Notes: generated by a model not told the origin, from the letters alone. Shown: positions 34,651-46,498, counted from the stretch's first letter. The stretch is 64,000 nt of DNA from Paraphysomonas bandaiensis (GCA_965644295.1 CBFFRP010000370.1:178881-242880); one strand, 5' to 3'. Made by a program: numbers and translations.

Positions 34651-35680
34651 TTCAGATAACTTGAAAGTTGGAGCATTCTAGAATAGTATGTAATAATACT
34701 CAGGCAGTAATTATTCCCATCATAATAAACTACAAACGAAGTGCCTTAAACGTTCAATTATCACGTGTCAAATTCTTGCTTCTATCAACCACTCATATAG
34801 ATGGGAAAATGAGCGAATAAAGACAGATTTCACAAGCATTGAAATAATATCAATTGATAATGAGTACTTTATTCTAAGAGCTTAGAAGCCTGTAGTGTTT
34901 TATTTAGAATGTCATATATGCCCGACTTGGCAGAGTGAAGTGCGTATTCAACCACCTGAATCGACTGCTGTACTGTACTCTGTGCTTATATATGATATGT
35001 CAGATATACTTAATTTATCTATTATCTATTTCACAGATATTTATAGCAATCGTAGCGAATTGATGATTATCTGACTACATTTCTTAAGCGTATTAATCTT
35101 TTTAAATAAATCGGGAGACATGCACATCTTGTCTCTTGCCATACATTATCAGTGACGAATCCTATCGCCTAACTGCTGATTGGTTAAAGAACGATTCCGC
35201 ATTCCAGGAATTTACTTTCGATCAAGATCGGAATATTCGAGGCATACTGCTTCCTTCTACCGGGTCACACCTGCACATGATGACCCGATGACGGTAATGT
35301 TTACAGATCATTCGGTATTTGTGTCAAGTTAAAAGATTTGTATCATGGGAAACTTTACTGCCTTTACCAGTGAGATAGCTCAAAACATGGGCTTTATTCT
35401 ATAAATTATGGTATTTATCATCTAAAATTAAAAAAGCATACTAATTTGCCTAAGATGTGCTTAAAATCCTTCATTTTCATGAGTTTGACGGCCGTTTTGT
35501 TTTTTGTAGTTAACACTTTCATACGACATATATGCATATATATACGTACAGAGCATACACACCACTGCATAGCTACAGACCACAGCTCTCCTGTATATAT
35601 ACATATAGGTATATATAACATGTAGACAGAGACACAGAGCTGATGGTAAGATAAGTCAATAGTCGCAGTGGAGTGTAGAT
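34651..35680. other. Intergenic, AT-rich, no gene seen
   Basis: AT-rich spacer between two plus-strand genes. Weak CATATATA tracts occur at 35525-35610 just before the next gene. Nothing else is recognisable. Confidence 0.5.
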
Positions 35681-36773
35681 ATGATAGTGCCTAACTCGGC
35701 GCCTAAGAGAAGGTGAGTGTAACGTACGTGTGTTAGTTATGCATTAACAGCTCTGCATACACACATACACACACAGAGAGCTGTTCCCTAATGAGATATG
35801 TCACGATGTTCTCTTATGGAGATCCACTCCCCGTTCATTTCATAAGAAGAGGATTCATTTCGATCATAGCATACCTGCAGGCAGACCAGAGGCTCCTCGA
35901 TGGCACTATCCTGCGGATCCTCCTGTCGTGAGAGGGACTCACAAGCATACGCTAATATCTATGAAGAAGACGCAGCAAGATACACATACAGATACAGACA
36001 TTGAGACGATCAGATCCAACAGATGTGAGACGGATCGATCCATCTCTTCGTCACGAGTTACAGATAACAGTCATCGAGATGTCTACTCTGCTCGACCTCA
36101 TTCGGCTGCATCGCGATCGGATACATACAGAAACAATGCCACTAGTCCGGCTGTGGATTCAGGGAGGAAAAGCTCGAGTAGTACGAGCAGAGACCAGCCA
36201 AACACTCACAGACCACCGCGACCTGTAACATCATCGTCACGAAATTCTAGACCGGCTTCTGCCTCAACTTCCCGTAGTGTCACTAAAAGTACAGTTTCGA
36301 GCTCTCCAGACCGACCATCCTCCGCGTCGTCCCCTGGTCAGTGGAGCCGAAAGCCACGAACGATGCTTCCGTGGCACCTCAGGCAGCGTCCCCCTTTTAG
36401 ACCGAATGGAGGGAATCGAGTGAAGCCGATGGGTGAAGTACGTGAGGATCTGACTAGAGTGGGCGGAGGTTATGTGGACACCAGGACTGGCATGGCTGCA
36501 GGGTCTAAACAGTGCGCACAGTCTACCTCAGACAGCTTTTTTGCGACCAAGAGCAAGCCTAATGGAACCCAGGGTGTGTCAAGTGAAGGGAGCAAGTGGC
36601 GCCTCATTCCTGGGAGGTCTCGCAACACCGCAAGGATGCATCACTGTATCGACGAACTCATACGCGAGTTGTCAACATGCGATAGTGCACTCGAGAAACA
36701 GACTATTAAAATGGAATTCACTCGTAAGGTCAGAAAATTTGCAACGACGAAGCCAGGGGGAGGTAATTATTAG
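35681..36773 (+). CDS. Basic Ser/Arg-rich protein of unknown function
   Basis: Proposed CDS is join(35681..35712, 35777..36773), 342 codons. Exon 1 gives only MIVPNSAPKRR, which joins in phase to an ordered block (ELFPNEICHDVLLWRSTPR, then KKRIHFDH, then PEAPRWHYPADPP). Residues about 90-170 are Ser/Arg/Thr-rich and disordered. A second ordered block near the C terminus (HHCIDELIRELSTCDSALEKQTIKMEF) is helical. I recognise no domain. Codon use and the short first intron match the neighbours, so I think it is a real gene, but the exon 1 assignment rests only on phase and splice consensus. Confidence 0.6.
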
Positions 36774-37599
36774 CCAAACGGCTAGAATAATTGGTTCCTG
36801 GAACCCTGTATTTTTTCTGTCAATTTCCAGTCACATGTACGAAGAGTACAGCAAGAATGTCACTGTGTTGATATTTTTGATGTGTTGTTCATATCTCAGA
36901 TGCTCTTAATTCTTGGAAACGCTATTATATATAATTTTTTAAGTGAGTTGGACGTAGGTTCTTAGTAACATGCATGATTATATATATAGGAATAGGGGAA
37001 TAGGTACTTCGGAGCTTCGGACTCTATTTGTTAGTTAATATTTTCCCATAATGAACTATAAAATTGTCTTAAACATTGGAAATATAATTTCAATATCATA
37101 GAGAAGCCCATTTGGGGACCTTCCCGTTTTTAATAGTTTTAAATTTTAAAGGTTTGACAAAATAAACCTAGTGGAAATGATTCGTCACTACAAATTATAG
37201 GTTGGCCTCATGAAAATACTTAAAGATTCAAATTGGTCAACGTTTTAGTTAAAAAGTGGTTAATTGTGCTCCTACGCCTTACTGAACAATGAATGGGGTC
37301 ATGTGTCATAGCAGTGAGGTCGATGAAAGCAATAAGCAAGGAATCACTATCAGGACCAGGACGATAAGGACTAGAGAGAAGTTCTAACCCTAACCCATTC
37401 TAAGTCGAAAATGAATGGATCGAAGCAAATACAATTATATGAGTAAGGAAATGCACAGTTATGTTGTGAATAACGAATGACCGAAAACATTGTGCACAAA
37501 ATACAAAGAAGTATAAGAAGTAGTATATCTATGTGGTATCACCCCTATCCTGGTAAGCCGTATGGCGTTTTATATGTAACTGCGACCCTGATCATATCA
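36774..37599. other. Intergenic between convergent genes, no gene seen
   Basis: AT-rich spacer between the Ser-rich gene and the glycosyltransferase-like gene, without repeats or open frames I can support. Confidence 0.5.
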
Positions 37600-39030
37600 T
37601 CAAGAATCAGCGGTTGCAGCGGAGTACCCATTGATATCTGGCAAAATGGTAATCACACCAGGTAATTCTTCAGTTGCTATAGATTCTACGACAGCTCCAT
37701 TACGGTTTTGCTCTTGCACACAGTACAGAGCGCGCAGCCCCCACTTTCGTCTTGCCCCTTCACAGAGCGAAACTTCTGTCTTGTAGGAGCACACCACCCT
37801 ACCATTGGAATCGGCACTGTCAGACTCGGAGTAACATAGTAGAGATCTTGCTTTATCGTTGGCTGATTCACGTGAAGCCGCATTTAAATAGTCGTGAAGA
37901 CCGCAAAAAGGAAGCATTTTGTACACAGTGAGTACTCCGATGCCGATCTCTTCTCCCCCCCAATTAACAACAGACAAATCCACAACTGGTGGAGGGCTGC
38001 TGTGATGCATATATGCTGCCTCCTGAGCGAAGGAGGACCCCCTCGAGTGCAGGATCAGGTCACAGTTCCCTAACACAATAAGGTCAACTAATGCCAGTCT
38101 AACAGCATCGGCCAAGTCTCTGCGGCTCGCTAGTTCAGTAACTACCTCCATAGCCAATACGCGCCCCGGAGAGAAGTGGGAAACTACTGCACGCTTAGCG
38201 GGCTCGCTGTTTGAGGCTAAAAAGAACCTGACCGAGGGATGCTTCTCCTGTATTTCCTGCATTGACGATATCACCACAGCTAGAGGTGTACTCTCGTCAA
38301 ACCGTAAAGCTCGAGCTATGCATTTTTCATCGCTAGAACACATAGCCGGAGTAACCACAGCCCAATCGTATGCAGCATCATACGCCCTAACATGCACACC
38401 TACCAATGGTCCATCTTCGTTTCCATCTCTGAGAAGGTTAAGCAGTTCTGTCACCATAGATTTGACCATCTTGATCGGTACTAGACTTCGATAGAAGGCA
38501 CTCTTGTGGTCCATGTAGTCATCACAAGTCATGTCAATAGGCGCGTGTGAACCAGCAGTGCGCAGGAGTATTATCCACGGAGACTTCTGTTCTCCGCTAC
38601 CATTCGATCGTGTATTGAATGACATGTTAACAAAGAATTCTTTCGGGAATTTGACCGCAATTTCTCTCTTAAATATGTGGCTGATGTTTCTAAAATCAGA
38701 TATGAGTTTGTCGTTAGTGAGTTGTGTGTTAGAGTCATATGAGACCACACGAACACCAGACGCCTCTGAATCCACTTCAAACAAATCACTAAACTCAGCA
38801 TTACATTCATATGAAGCGGTCCATATGATGATAAGCTTACGACTCATAGTCTGAGATATGCTGTACGCACTCGCCATTATACGCAACCTGTTGGCGAGTC
38901 CCAACACATCAACCGGAATTACGACATACATCTCATTCGGACTGAACACACCCGCTGATAGCGTATCAGTGCACTGGCGGGTCGATATGGATAAGAGGAG
39001 AGTGAGGAGTGATACTATGAGCCTCTGCAT
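37600..39030 (-). CDS. Secretory-pathway glycosyltransferase-like protein (fucosyltransferase-type)
   Basis: Single exon of 476 codons, the only intronless gene I find here. It starts MQRLIVSLLTLLLSISTRQC, a signal peptide or signal anchor. A GLANRLRIMASAYSISQTM segment follows early, the donor-binding start motif of GT-B fucosyltransferase-like families, and VGVHVRAYD in the middle resembles the H-x-R motif II. Two later motifs fit the sugar-nucleotide half: VRFFLASNSEPAK and DLILHSRGSSFAQEAAY. Several NxS/T sites (NIS, NMS, NGS) and Cys residues agree with a Golgi or ER lumenal enzyme. Substrate is unknown; assignment to a precise GT family would need a profile search. Confidence 0.68.
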   Translation of the reverse strand: MQRLIVSLLTLLLSISTRQCTDTLSAGVFSPNEMYVVIPVDVLGLANRLRIMASAYSISQTMSRKLIIIWTASYECNAEFSDLFEVDSEASGVRVVSYDSNTQLTNDKLISDFRNISHIFKREIAVKFPKEFFVNMSFNTRSNGSGEQKSPWIILLRTAGSHAPIDMTCDDYMDHKSAFYRSLVPIKMVKSMVTELLNLLRDGNEDGPLVGVHVRAYDAAYDWAVVTPAMCSSDEKCIARALRFDESTPLAVVISSMQEIQEKHPSVRFFLASNSEPAKRAVVSHFSPGRVLAMEVVTELASRRDLADAVRLALVDLIVLGNCDLILHSRGSSFAQEAAYMHHSSPPPVVDLSVVNWGGEEIGIGVLTVYKMLPFCGLHDYLNAASRESANDKARSLLCYSESDSADSNGRVVCSYKTEVSLCEGARRKWGLRALYCVQEQNRNGAVVESIATEELPGVITILPDINGYSAATADS

Positions 39031-40333
39031 CTGTGGCTATACACACTGAGGTGTAGTGTGAAGTGCTCTCTCTATGTATGTATATGTATAGTCACTAACA
39101 GGAACTGTATCGCCTACACTGTATACGTATATGTGTATTGCACTCTTATGAACACGAAGAGCTGATACTGACACCTTGACGATGACAACTAGGACTCCGA
39201 TGAACTTATACCCTCGGAACTAACTGTCTGCCACTGCCTAACACAGAAACATATCGATACTTGCCCATACAGGTACAGTATAGTACTTGCGGAGTGATAT
39301 CGATATACATACACATACAGGTACAGTATAGTACTTGCGGAGTGATATCGATATACATACACATACAGGTACAGTATAGTACTTGCGGAGTGATATCGAT
39401 ATACATACACATACAGGTACAGTATAGTACTTGCGGAGTGATATCGATATACATACACATACAGGTACAGTATAGTACTTGCGGAGTGATATCGATATAC
39501 ATACACATACAGGTACAGTATAGTACTTGCGGAGTGATATCGATATACATACACATACAGGTACAGTATAGTACTTGTGGAGTGATATCGATATACATAC
39601 ACATACAGGTACAGTATAGTACTTGCGGAGTGATATCGATATACATACACATACAGGTACAGTATAGTACTTGCGGAGTGATATCGATATACATACACAT
39701 ACAGGTACAGTATAGTACTTGTGGAGTGATATCGATATACATACACATGTACTTGCGGAGTGATATCGATATACATACACATACAGGTACAGTATAGTAC
39801 TTGCGGAGTGATATCGATATACATACACATACAGGTACAGTATAGTACTTGCGGAGTGATATCGATATACATACACATACAGGTACAGTATAGTACTTGC
39901 GGAGTGATATCGATATACATACACATACAGGTACAGTATAGTACTTGTGGAGTGATATCGATATACATACACATACAGGTACAGTATAGTACTTGTGGAG
40001 TGACATGCATACGTATACAGGTACAGTACTGTAATATCGGTATACATACACGTACAGGTACGGTACTTGTGGAGTGATATTGATATACTTACACATACAG
40101 GTACGGTACTTGTGGAGTGATATTGATATACTTACACATACAGGTACGGTACTTGTGGAGTGATATTGATATACTTACACATACAGGTACGGTACTTGTG
40201 GAGTGATATTGATATACTTACACATACAGGTACGGTACTTGTGTAGATCTGGTATAGGACATCCCATACAGCAGTACAGTTCTCTGTCACATCACGCACG
40301 TCCTCCTCGTATCATATCCTGGTATCCCGATAT
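39031..40333. repeat. 48-bp minisatellite upstream of the glycosyltransferase gene
   Basis: From about 39268 to 40015 a 48-bp unit (GGTACAGTATAGTACTTGCG, then a GATATCGATATACATACACA part) repeats about 15 times almost perfectly. One unit near 39748 is truncated, and some units have TGTGG in place of TGCGG. From about 40045 to 40245 a shorter 43-bp variant with GATATTGATATACTTACACA follows. Because 48 is divisible by 3, frames of 270-296 codons stay open on the minus strand and 105-178 codons on the plus strand. They are repeat artefacts. Confidence 0.92.
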
Positions 40334-40624
40334 CTACCAATAGGAATCCAGCATACAGTATCTTCGCATGTGCGTGATGCATACGATACAAACCAGAGCA
40401 TTCCTCATATTACTATCGATACCTTCAAACGTCACTTCAGGTATAATTGAGACACATGAGGACCCATCAGCTGCAATGAGAATGACAGTAAGAGCCGATA
40501 CGCATATCCCACTCTGTAGTTTCTCTCGTGTATAACTCTCTGTGCGCTCCTCTTTAAGCTCCCTACCAAACGAAAAACTACCAGCGTAGTTCTTAAAGCA
40601 CACTATAGCCGCCAGATCGCCCAT
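40334..40624 (-). CDS. Possible short gene or exon, unknown
   Basis: An ATG at 40624 opens MGDLAAIVCFKNYAGSFSFG, followed by a charged helix and a hydrophobic strand pattern up to about 40391, where a GTTTGT could be a donor; the frame itself continues to 40334. Composition and codon use look protein-like, unlike the surrounding repeats. I recognise no family and see no matching downstream exon before the minisatellite. It could be a fragment of a broken gene. Confidence 0.35.
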   Translation of the reverse strand: MGDLAAIVCFKNYAGSFSFGRELKEERTESYTREKLQSGICVSALTVILIAADGSSCVSIIPEVTFEGIDSNMRNALVCIVCITHMRRYCMLDSYW

Positions 40625-40639
40625 ACAATTACAGCACAA

Positions 40640-41195
40640 TAAACAACGAACAGTTCATTCACTTTTGTGTGGAGGCTACTTGTTTAAATCCCAGTAGCCT
40701 CATTCAGTAAGCACATATATGTCCATATGGTTCCGAATAAGGAAGAAGGAAGACTGATCAGCCATACGAGTTAAGTGGAGTGTTGCTAATAACATTTATA
40801 GTAGTGGATAGTGAAACTATGTAGTGGATAGAGGGCGTTGCATGCGTACACAGAGCACAGTATAATAACTATAACTGTAAATCAAACATGTTTAGAGTGT
40901 TATTAGATATATTTTGGGAAATATTATTTAACCTACTCAATTTGGTTGACAAACCTAGTCATACCAAAATTGGTGGAATAACCTAGTATTAGTAAGAAAT
41001 GGCTCAACCTAGTCGTTCGTATATCCTATGATTACGCACTGTGACTGTCTAAGATACAATTTACACCACACAATAATATATTAATGGCTTACAGAGCATT
41101 AAAACAAACAGTCAAACATAACAATAAACTCGTATATACATATCTATTTAACATAGATGTATGTCTATCTATAGCTTATAACTATATAGCGATGG
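40640..41195. other. AT-rich spacer with the outer inverted end of an element
   Basis: It contains no gene. Positions 40931-40983 (CAATTTGGT ... CCTAGTCATACCAAAATTGG) are the inverted counterpart of 42331-42392, suggesting the left end of an element that runs into the duplicated segment. Confidence 0.5.
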
Positions 41196-42392
41196 GTCTC
41201 CAGTGAGTGTTATGTAAAAGAGGGGTTCATGAAGCTGTGGATATAGCTCACACTATGATCTGCAGGACATCTTGAGACCTTCATGTGCTGTGAGCGATAG
41301 CGTTTATCTTCCTTCATTTCAAGTGGACTGTATAGAGCTCCAGCAGAATTTCAGTATCGTGAGGAGTGTGTCGTGCGATGGAGCGATTAGTCATACAGTA
41401 TCATGAGGTGTGTGTCGCGCAGTGGATCCATTATACATTATTATAGGCACCACAGTACATATATATATGTTGTAAAGGAGAGCTCTTACATATATAATAT
41501 CTGATTATTACAACATAAGAAAGGCTGTGTCTAGTATTCGTAAGTAGTGTGGCTATGGATTTAAGGAGCTATGAAATTCGCTACTTGGGGAGTGGAGTAG
41601 GTGGCGTGTAAGTGAGAGTCGGCTAGTTCCTGTGTTAGGGGTGCTGTCTATGGCAAGTAGCAGCTGTTTCCGGAGTGGATGTGCAGGCCTGGACCGTGGG
41701 CGGGATACAGTATTACAGGCACCACAGTATATATATGCTGTAAAGGAGATCTCTTACAAAATCAAGAGAAAAGTCTATGTTGCTATCGCTCTTGTCTACA
41801 ACTGTCCGCGGCTGCGGGCTGCGGGCTGCGGGATAGCCGCAATTGATCCTACTCTCTAGCCGTACATTACTTGTGTGGTATACGCAGTTTATGACTCGAC
41901 AGAATTAGATACAATAGATAATATAATAGTAAATTTACAAGGTCAAATAACAAGTAATGACACAGATATAACAAACTTACAATCTCAAAATACAACATTA
42001 CAGAACAATATAAATACTAAACATGATTTAATCGATGTAAATAATAAACTTGATTCATCATTAGTATATGATTCAAGATATATATATATACTCTGCATAT
42101 ATATATTAGAAAGCTGTGGATCTGCACCGGACATGGTTACAAGAAACTGTCCAATTTTCATTGACATGTGACGTTGAAATGTGATGTGTGACGTGTATAT
42201 AATATCTACATTCATTAATTGATGGCTAGAGTATGCTCCCATGTTTGAATAAAAATTTTCATTTTTGACTAGGTGAAAACCATAAACACCTAGTCAATCT
42301 AGTCAGTGTAAACTGAAATATGAATTATTAAATGACTAGGTTTGTACATCAATTTTAGTATGGCTAGGAAATTACACCAAATTGACTATAGG
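40930..42392. mobile_element. Putative 1.46-kb element with inverted ends carrying the AT-rich fibre-like fragment
   Basis: The left end 40931-40983 and right end 42331-42392 are about 75% alike in inverted orientation over about 52 bp, with CCTAGTC-type motifs repeated just inside both ends. The frame at 41875-42171 lies within. The second tandem copy has only the right end. I see no transposase and no clear target duplication, so the nature of the element is uncertain. Confidence 0.4.
41875..42171 (+). pseudogene. AT-rich coiled, fibre-protein-like coding fragment (copy A)
   Basis: The frame has no ATG and reads through YDSTELDTIDNIIVNLQGQI, then TDITNLQSQNTTLQNNINTK, then a DVNNKLDSSLVYDS motif, before degenerating into TATATA. 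Repeated Asn/Gln/Thr/Ile heptads with a closing NNKLDSSLV motif are, from memory, typical of repeat-built fibre or tail-like proteins of large DNA viruses and phages. Codons are almost all A/T-ending (AAT, ATA, TTA), unlike host genes here. It is a fragment with no function claimed. The virus link is a guess from motif style. Confidence 0.45.
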
Positions 42393-43435
42393 TCCAATAA
42401 TAGATCCCATATATTTTTAACACTTTATATTGCGATATCTGTATTCACTCTGCGATATCTGCATTATTATATAGTGTACTGCTTCTAATCATAGCTGCAA
42501 ATGAAAAAGCAATATAAGTCTATTATTGTCAACCAGGGTGGAGGAGCAGCAGAAGAAACGACCCCCGAAGAGGTTAAAGGTGTGTTTTAGTGGGTGAAAA
42601 TTCCACATATAGTTGACTGCTAGTTATACATGTATCTTTAAAAGATTTCACATCTATTTTACCTATGGGACTAGATAGTCATAGCATAAAGATTACTGTG
42701 ATCACTGTTGTTTTGTCTCACTGCAATCTACATTGAGTGGGAGTATTAGAATATGGATCTTATTCAAGTATATTCAGTATATGTCACTTGAAAACGATGT
42801 ACAAATGCTGTGATAATATTGTGAAACTGAAATAGTTTGATCTTTCAAGATATGCTTAGTAACGAGAGGTCGCATATGTAGGAGATTATGCGTGGAACAA
42901 AATGAGTCTGTGTTGTTTATCACAACTTCGTGTAAACGATATTAATAAATAACGACAAGTTTTCTCTGAGATCTAGTTAAGAATGAGCACTTTCCAGCAA
43001 TTATAAATTATTATAGATCAGAATAAAAAATGGTACCACAATGCACTATCTACTTGTACTGAGAAACTTCAATTACTTTCTATAGTATCTTTGTAGTTTA
43101 ATACGTATAGTAAATCAGTATGTTAGTTTTATATATATACAATGAATATATATGATCTAGTGGCGAAAACACATTTACGTAAATAGGGGCATATATCCCA
43201 CGATTCGAACATCACGGAAAATTTCGCTTGATTATCTCTCATTGTCTTTCGACGGCCCTCACTGAGACGACTACATATAGCCGAGAGAAGTATACGTTGT
43301 GTTTTACATATAAAACATAACGCTGGTTGAAGAGTCCAACAAACCACATAAAGAAATTAAGAACATATATTTTAAATAAATGAGGTGAAAAAAATACGAG
43401 CATGTCACCCAACGTACAAATATGATGCAATCACC

Positions 43436-43845
43436 CTACAGCCCTTCAGCAGCCACAATGGCCGCTGAAATGATATCACGGGCACTAATTCTATAGTTCT
43501 GAAGAATTCCTTTCTCCCCAATATCAGCAATTTTAAAATCAAGTAATGTCACACGCATATTGACTTTAACGGACCATATTTCACCACGTACTGTTGAAAC
43601 CACAACAGGTCGGCCATATTCCAAAACACTCCAGATCTACGTTATAAAATCTATAAGAACAACCTATAGTGCATTTGATTTTTTACCTTATCCCCCCTGA
43701 AGAGAGACAGTGACACACCGGTGTCCACTTCCAGCTCGAATATTGCTACAATTTCTTCTGCTCCACGACCGGTCACGGTCCCAGCTCCTGAATTTTCCTT
43801 ATAACAACCCTCTTCGACTTCGCAACGACCCATCCTCCCTTCGAG
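43436..43845 (-). pseudogene. 3' fragment of the prolyl-hydroxylase-like gene (copy A)
   Basis: It is identical to the last exon (46089-46289) and the 3' part of the second-last exon (46340-46498) of the complete gene. It is cut at the duplication boundary, so it lacks all catalytic exons and any start. It is intact as sequence but cannot encode the enzyme. Confidence 0.85.
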
Positions 43846-43848
43846 CAT

Positions 43849-46498
43849 GTCTCCAGTGAGTGTTATGTAAAAGAGGGGTTCATGAAGCTGTGGATATAGC
43901 TCACACTATGATCTGCAGGACATCTTGAGACCTTCATGTGCTGTGAGCGATAGCGTTTATCTTCCTTCATTTCAAGTGGACTGTATAGAGCTCCAGCAGA
44001 ATTTCAGTATCGTGAGGAGTGTGTCGTGCGATGGAGCGATTAGTCATACAGTATCATGAGGTGTGTGTCGCGCAGTGGATCCATTATACATTATTATAGG
44101 CACCACAGTACATATATATATGTTGTAAAGGAGAGCTCTTACATATATAATATCTGATTATTACAACATAAGAAAGGCTGTGTCTAGTATTCGTAAGTAG
44201 TGTGGCTATGGATTTAAGGAGCTATGAAATTCGCTACTTGGGGAGTGGAGTAGGTGGCGTGTAAGTGAGAGTCGGCTAGTTCCTGTGTTAGGGGTGCTGT
44301 CTATGGCAAGTAGCAGCTGTTTCCGGAGTGGATGTGCAGGCCTGGACCGTGGGCGGGATACAGTATTACAGGCACCACAGTATATATATGCTGTAAAGGA
44401 GATCTCTTACAAAATCAAGAGAAAAGTCTATGTTGCTATCGCTCTTGTCTACAACTGTCCGCGGCTGCGGGCTGCGGGCTGCGGGATAGCCGCAATTGAT
44501 CCTACTCTCTAGCCGTACATTACTTGTGTGGTATACGCAGTTTATGACTCGACAGAATTAGATACAATAGATAATATAATAGTAAATTTACAAGGTCAAA
44601 TAACAAGTAATGATACAGATATAACAAACTTACAAGCCCAAGATATAACATTACAGAACAGCATTGATACCAAACATGATATAATAGATGTAAATAATAA
44701 GTTGGATTCTTCATTGGTATATGATTCAAGATATATATATATACTCTGCATATATATATTAGAAAGCTGTGGATCTGCACCGGACATGGTTACAAGAAAC
44801 TGTCCAATTTTCATTGACATGTGACGTTGAAATGTGATGTGTGACGTGTATATAATATCTACATTCATTAATTGATGGCTAGAGTATGCTCCCATGTTTG
44901 AATAAAAATTTTCATTTTTGACTAGGTGAAAACCATAAACACCTAGTCAATCTAGTCAGTGTAAACTGAAATATGAATTATTAAATGACTAGGTTTGTAC
45001 ATCAATTTTAGTATGGCTAGGAAATTACACCAAATTGACTATAGGTCCAATAATAGATCCCATATATTTTTAACACTTTATATTGCGATATCTGCATTCA
45101 CTCTGCGATATCTGCATTATTATATAGTGTACTGCTTCTAATCATAGCTGCAAATGAAAAAGCAATATAAGTCTATTATTGTCAACCAGGGTGGAGGAGC
45201 AGCAGAAGAAACGACCCCCGAAGAGGTTAAAGGTGTGTTTTAGTGGGTGAAAATTCCACATATAGTTGACTGCTAGTTATACATGTATCTTTAAAAGATT
45301 TCACATCTATTTTACCTATGGGACTAGATAGTCATAGCATAAAGATTACTGTGATCACTGTTGTTTTGTCTCACTGCAATCTACATTGAGTGGGAGTATT
45401 AGAATATGGATCTTATTCAAGTATATTCAGTATATGTCACTTGAAAACGATGTACAAATGCTGTGATAATATTGTGAAACTGAAATAGTTTGATCTTTCA
45501 AGATATGCTTAGTAACGAGAGGTCGCATATGTAGGAGATTATGCGTGGAACAAAATGAGTCTGTGTTGTTTATCACAACTTCGTGTAAACGATATTAATA
45601 AATAACGACAAGTTTTCTCTGAGATCTAGTTAAGAATGAGCACTTTCCAGCAATTATAAATTATTATAGATCAGAATAAAAAATGGTACCACAATGCACT
45701 ATCTACTTGTACTGAGAAACTTCAATTACTTTCTATAGTATCTTTGTAGTTTAATACGTATAGTAAATCAGTATGTTAGTTTTATATATATACAATGAAT
45801 ATATATGATCTAGTGGCGAAAACACATTTACGTAAATAGGGGCATATATCCCACGATTCGAACATCACGGAAAATTTCGCTTGATTATCTCTCATTGTCT
45901 TTCGACGGCCCTCACTGAGACGACTACATATAGCCGAGAGAAGTATACGTTGTGTTTTACATATAAAACATAACGCTGGTTGAAGAGTCCAACAAACCAC
46001 ATAAAGAAATTAAGAACATATATTTTAAATAAATGAGGTGAAAAAAATACGAGCATGTCACCCAACGTACAAATATGATGCAATCACCCTACAGCCCTTC
46101 AGCAGCCACAATGGCCGCTGAAATGATATCACGGGCACTAATTCTATAGTTCTGAAGAATTCCTTTCTCCCCAATATCAGCAATTTTAAAATCAAGTAAT
46201 GTCACACGCATATTGACTTTAACGGACCATATTTCACCACGTACTGTTGAAACCACAACAGGTCGGCCATATTCCAAAACACTCCAGATCTACGTTATAA
46301 AATCTATAAGAACAACCTATAGTGCATTTGATTTTTTACCTTATCCCCCCTGAAGAGAGACAGTGACACACCGGTGTCCACTTCCAGCTCGAATATTGCT
46401 ACAATTTCTTCTGCTCCACGACCGGTCACGGTCCCAGCTCCTGAATTTTCCTTATAACAACCCTCTTCGACTTCGCAACGACCCATCCTCCCTTCGAG
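43849..46498. repeat. Tandem duplication, copy B (2,650 bp)
   Basis: Second copy of 41196-43845. Its right end continues directly into the prolyl-hydroxylase-like gene, so this copy includes that gene's true 3' exons. It lacks the left inverted end of the putative element (at 40931), which lies outside the duplicated unit. Confidence 0.95.
44528..44824 (+). pseudogene. AT-rich fibre-like coding fragment (copy B, diverged)
   Basis: It corresponds to 41875-42171. In the central part the protein changes at six positions (for example LQSQNTTLQNNINTK becomes LQAQDITLQNSIDTK), while the flanks are identical. Eight of the 14 changed codons are synonymous. The reading frame is preserved throughout the diverged window. 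Confidence 0.45.

Larger units (their letters stand above)
41196..43845. repeat. Tandem duplication, copy A (2,650 bp)
   Basis: This segment recurs at 43849-46498 with a constant offset of 2,653 bp. Both copies start GTCTCCAGTGAGTG and end CCCTTCGAG, separated by three bases CAT. By eye they differ at about 17 sites within 41960-42075 and at one site near 42445; I found no other difference. It carries part of a putative inverted-repeat element, a fibre-like coding fragment, a small 29-codon frame (42501-42590, plus strand) and, at its right end on the minus strand, a copy of the last exon and part of the second-last exon of the prolyl-hydroxylase-like gene. Confidence 0.95.

Noticed and set aside
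39189-40096. Open frames of 269-296 codons on the minus strand
   Set aside because: They are translations of the 48-bp minisatellite, open in several frames at once, with no non-repeat protein sequence.
39268-40245. CRISPR-like array
   Set aside because: Units are contiguous minisatellite copies without unique spacers, and the genome is eukaryotic.
41632-41859. 75-codon frame present in both tandem copies
   Set aside because: No ATG start, GC-biased simple repeat near its end, and identity between copies only reflects the recent duplication.
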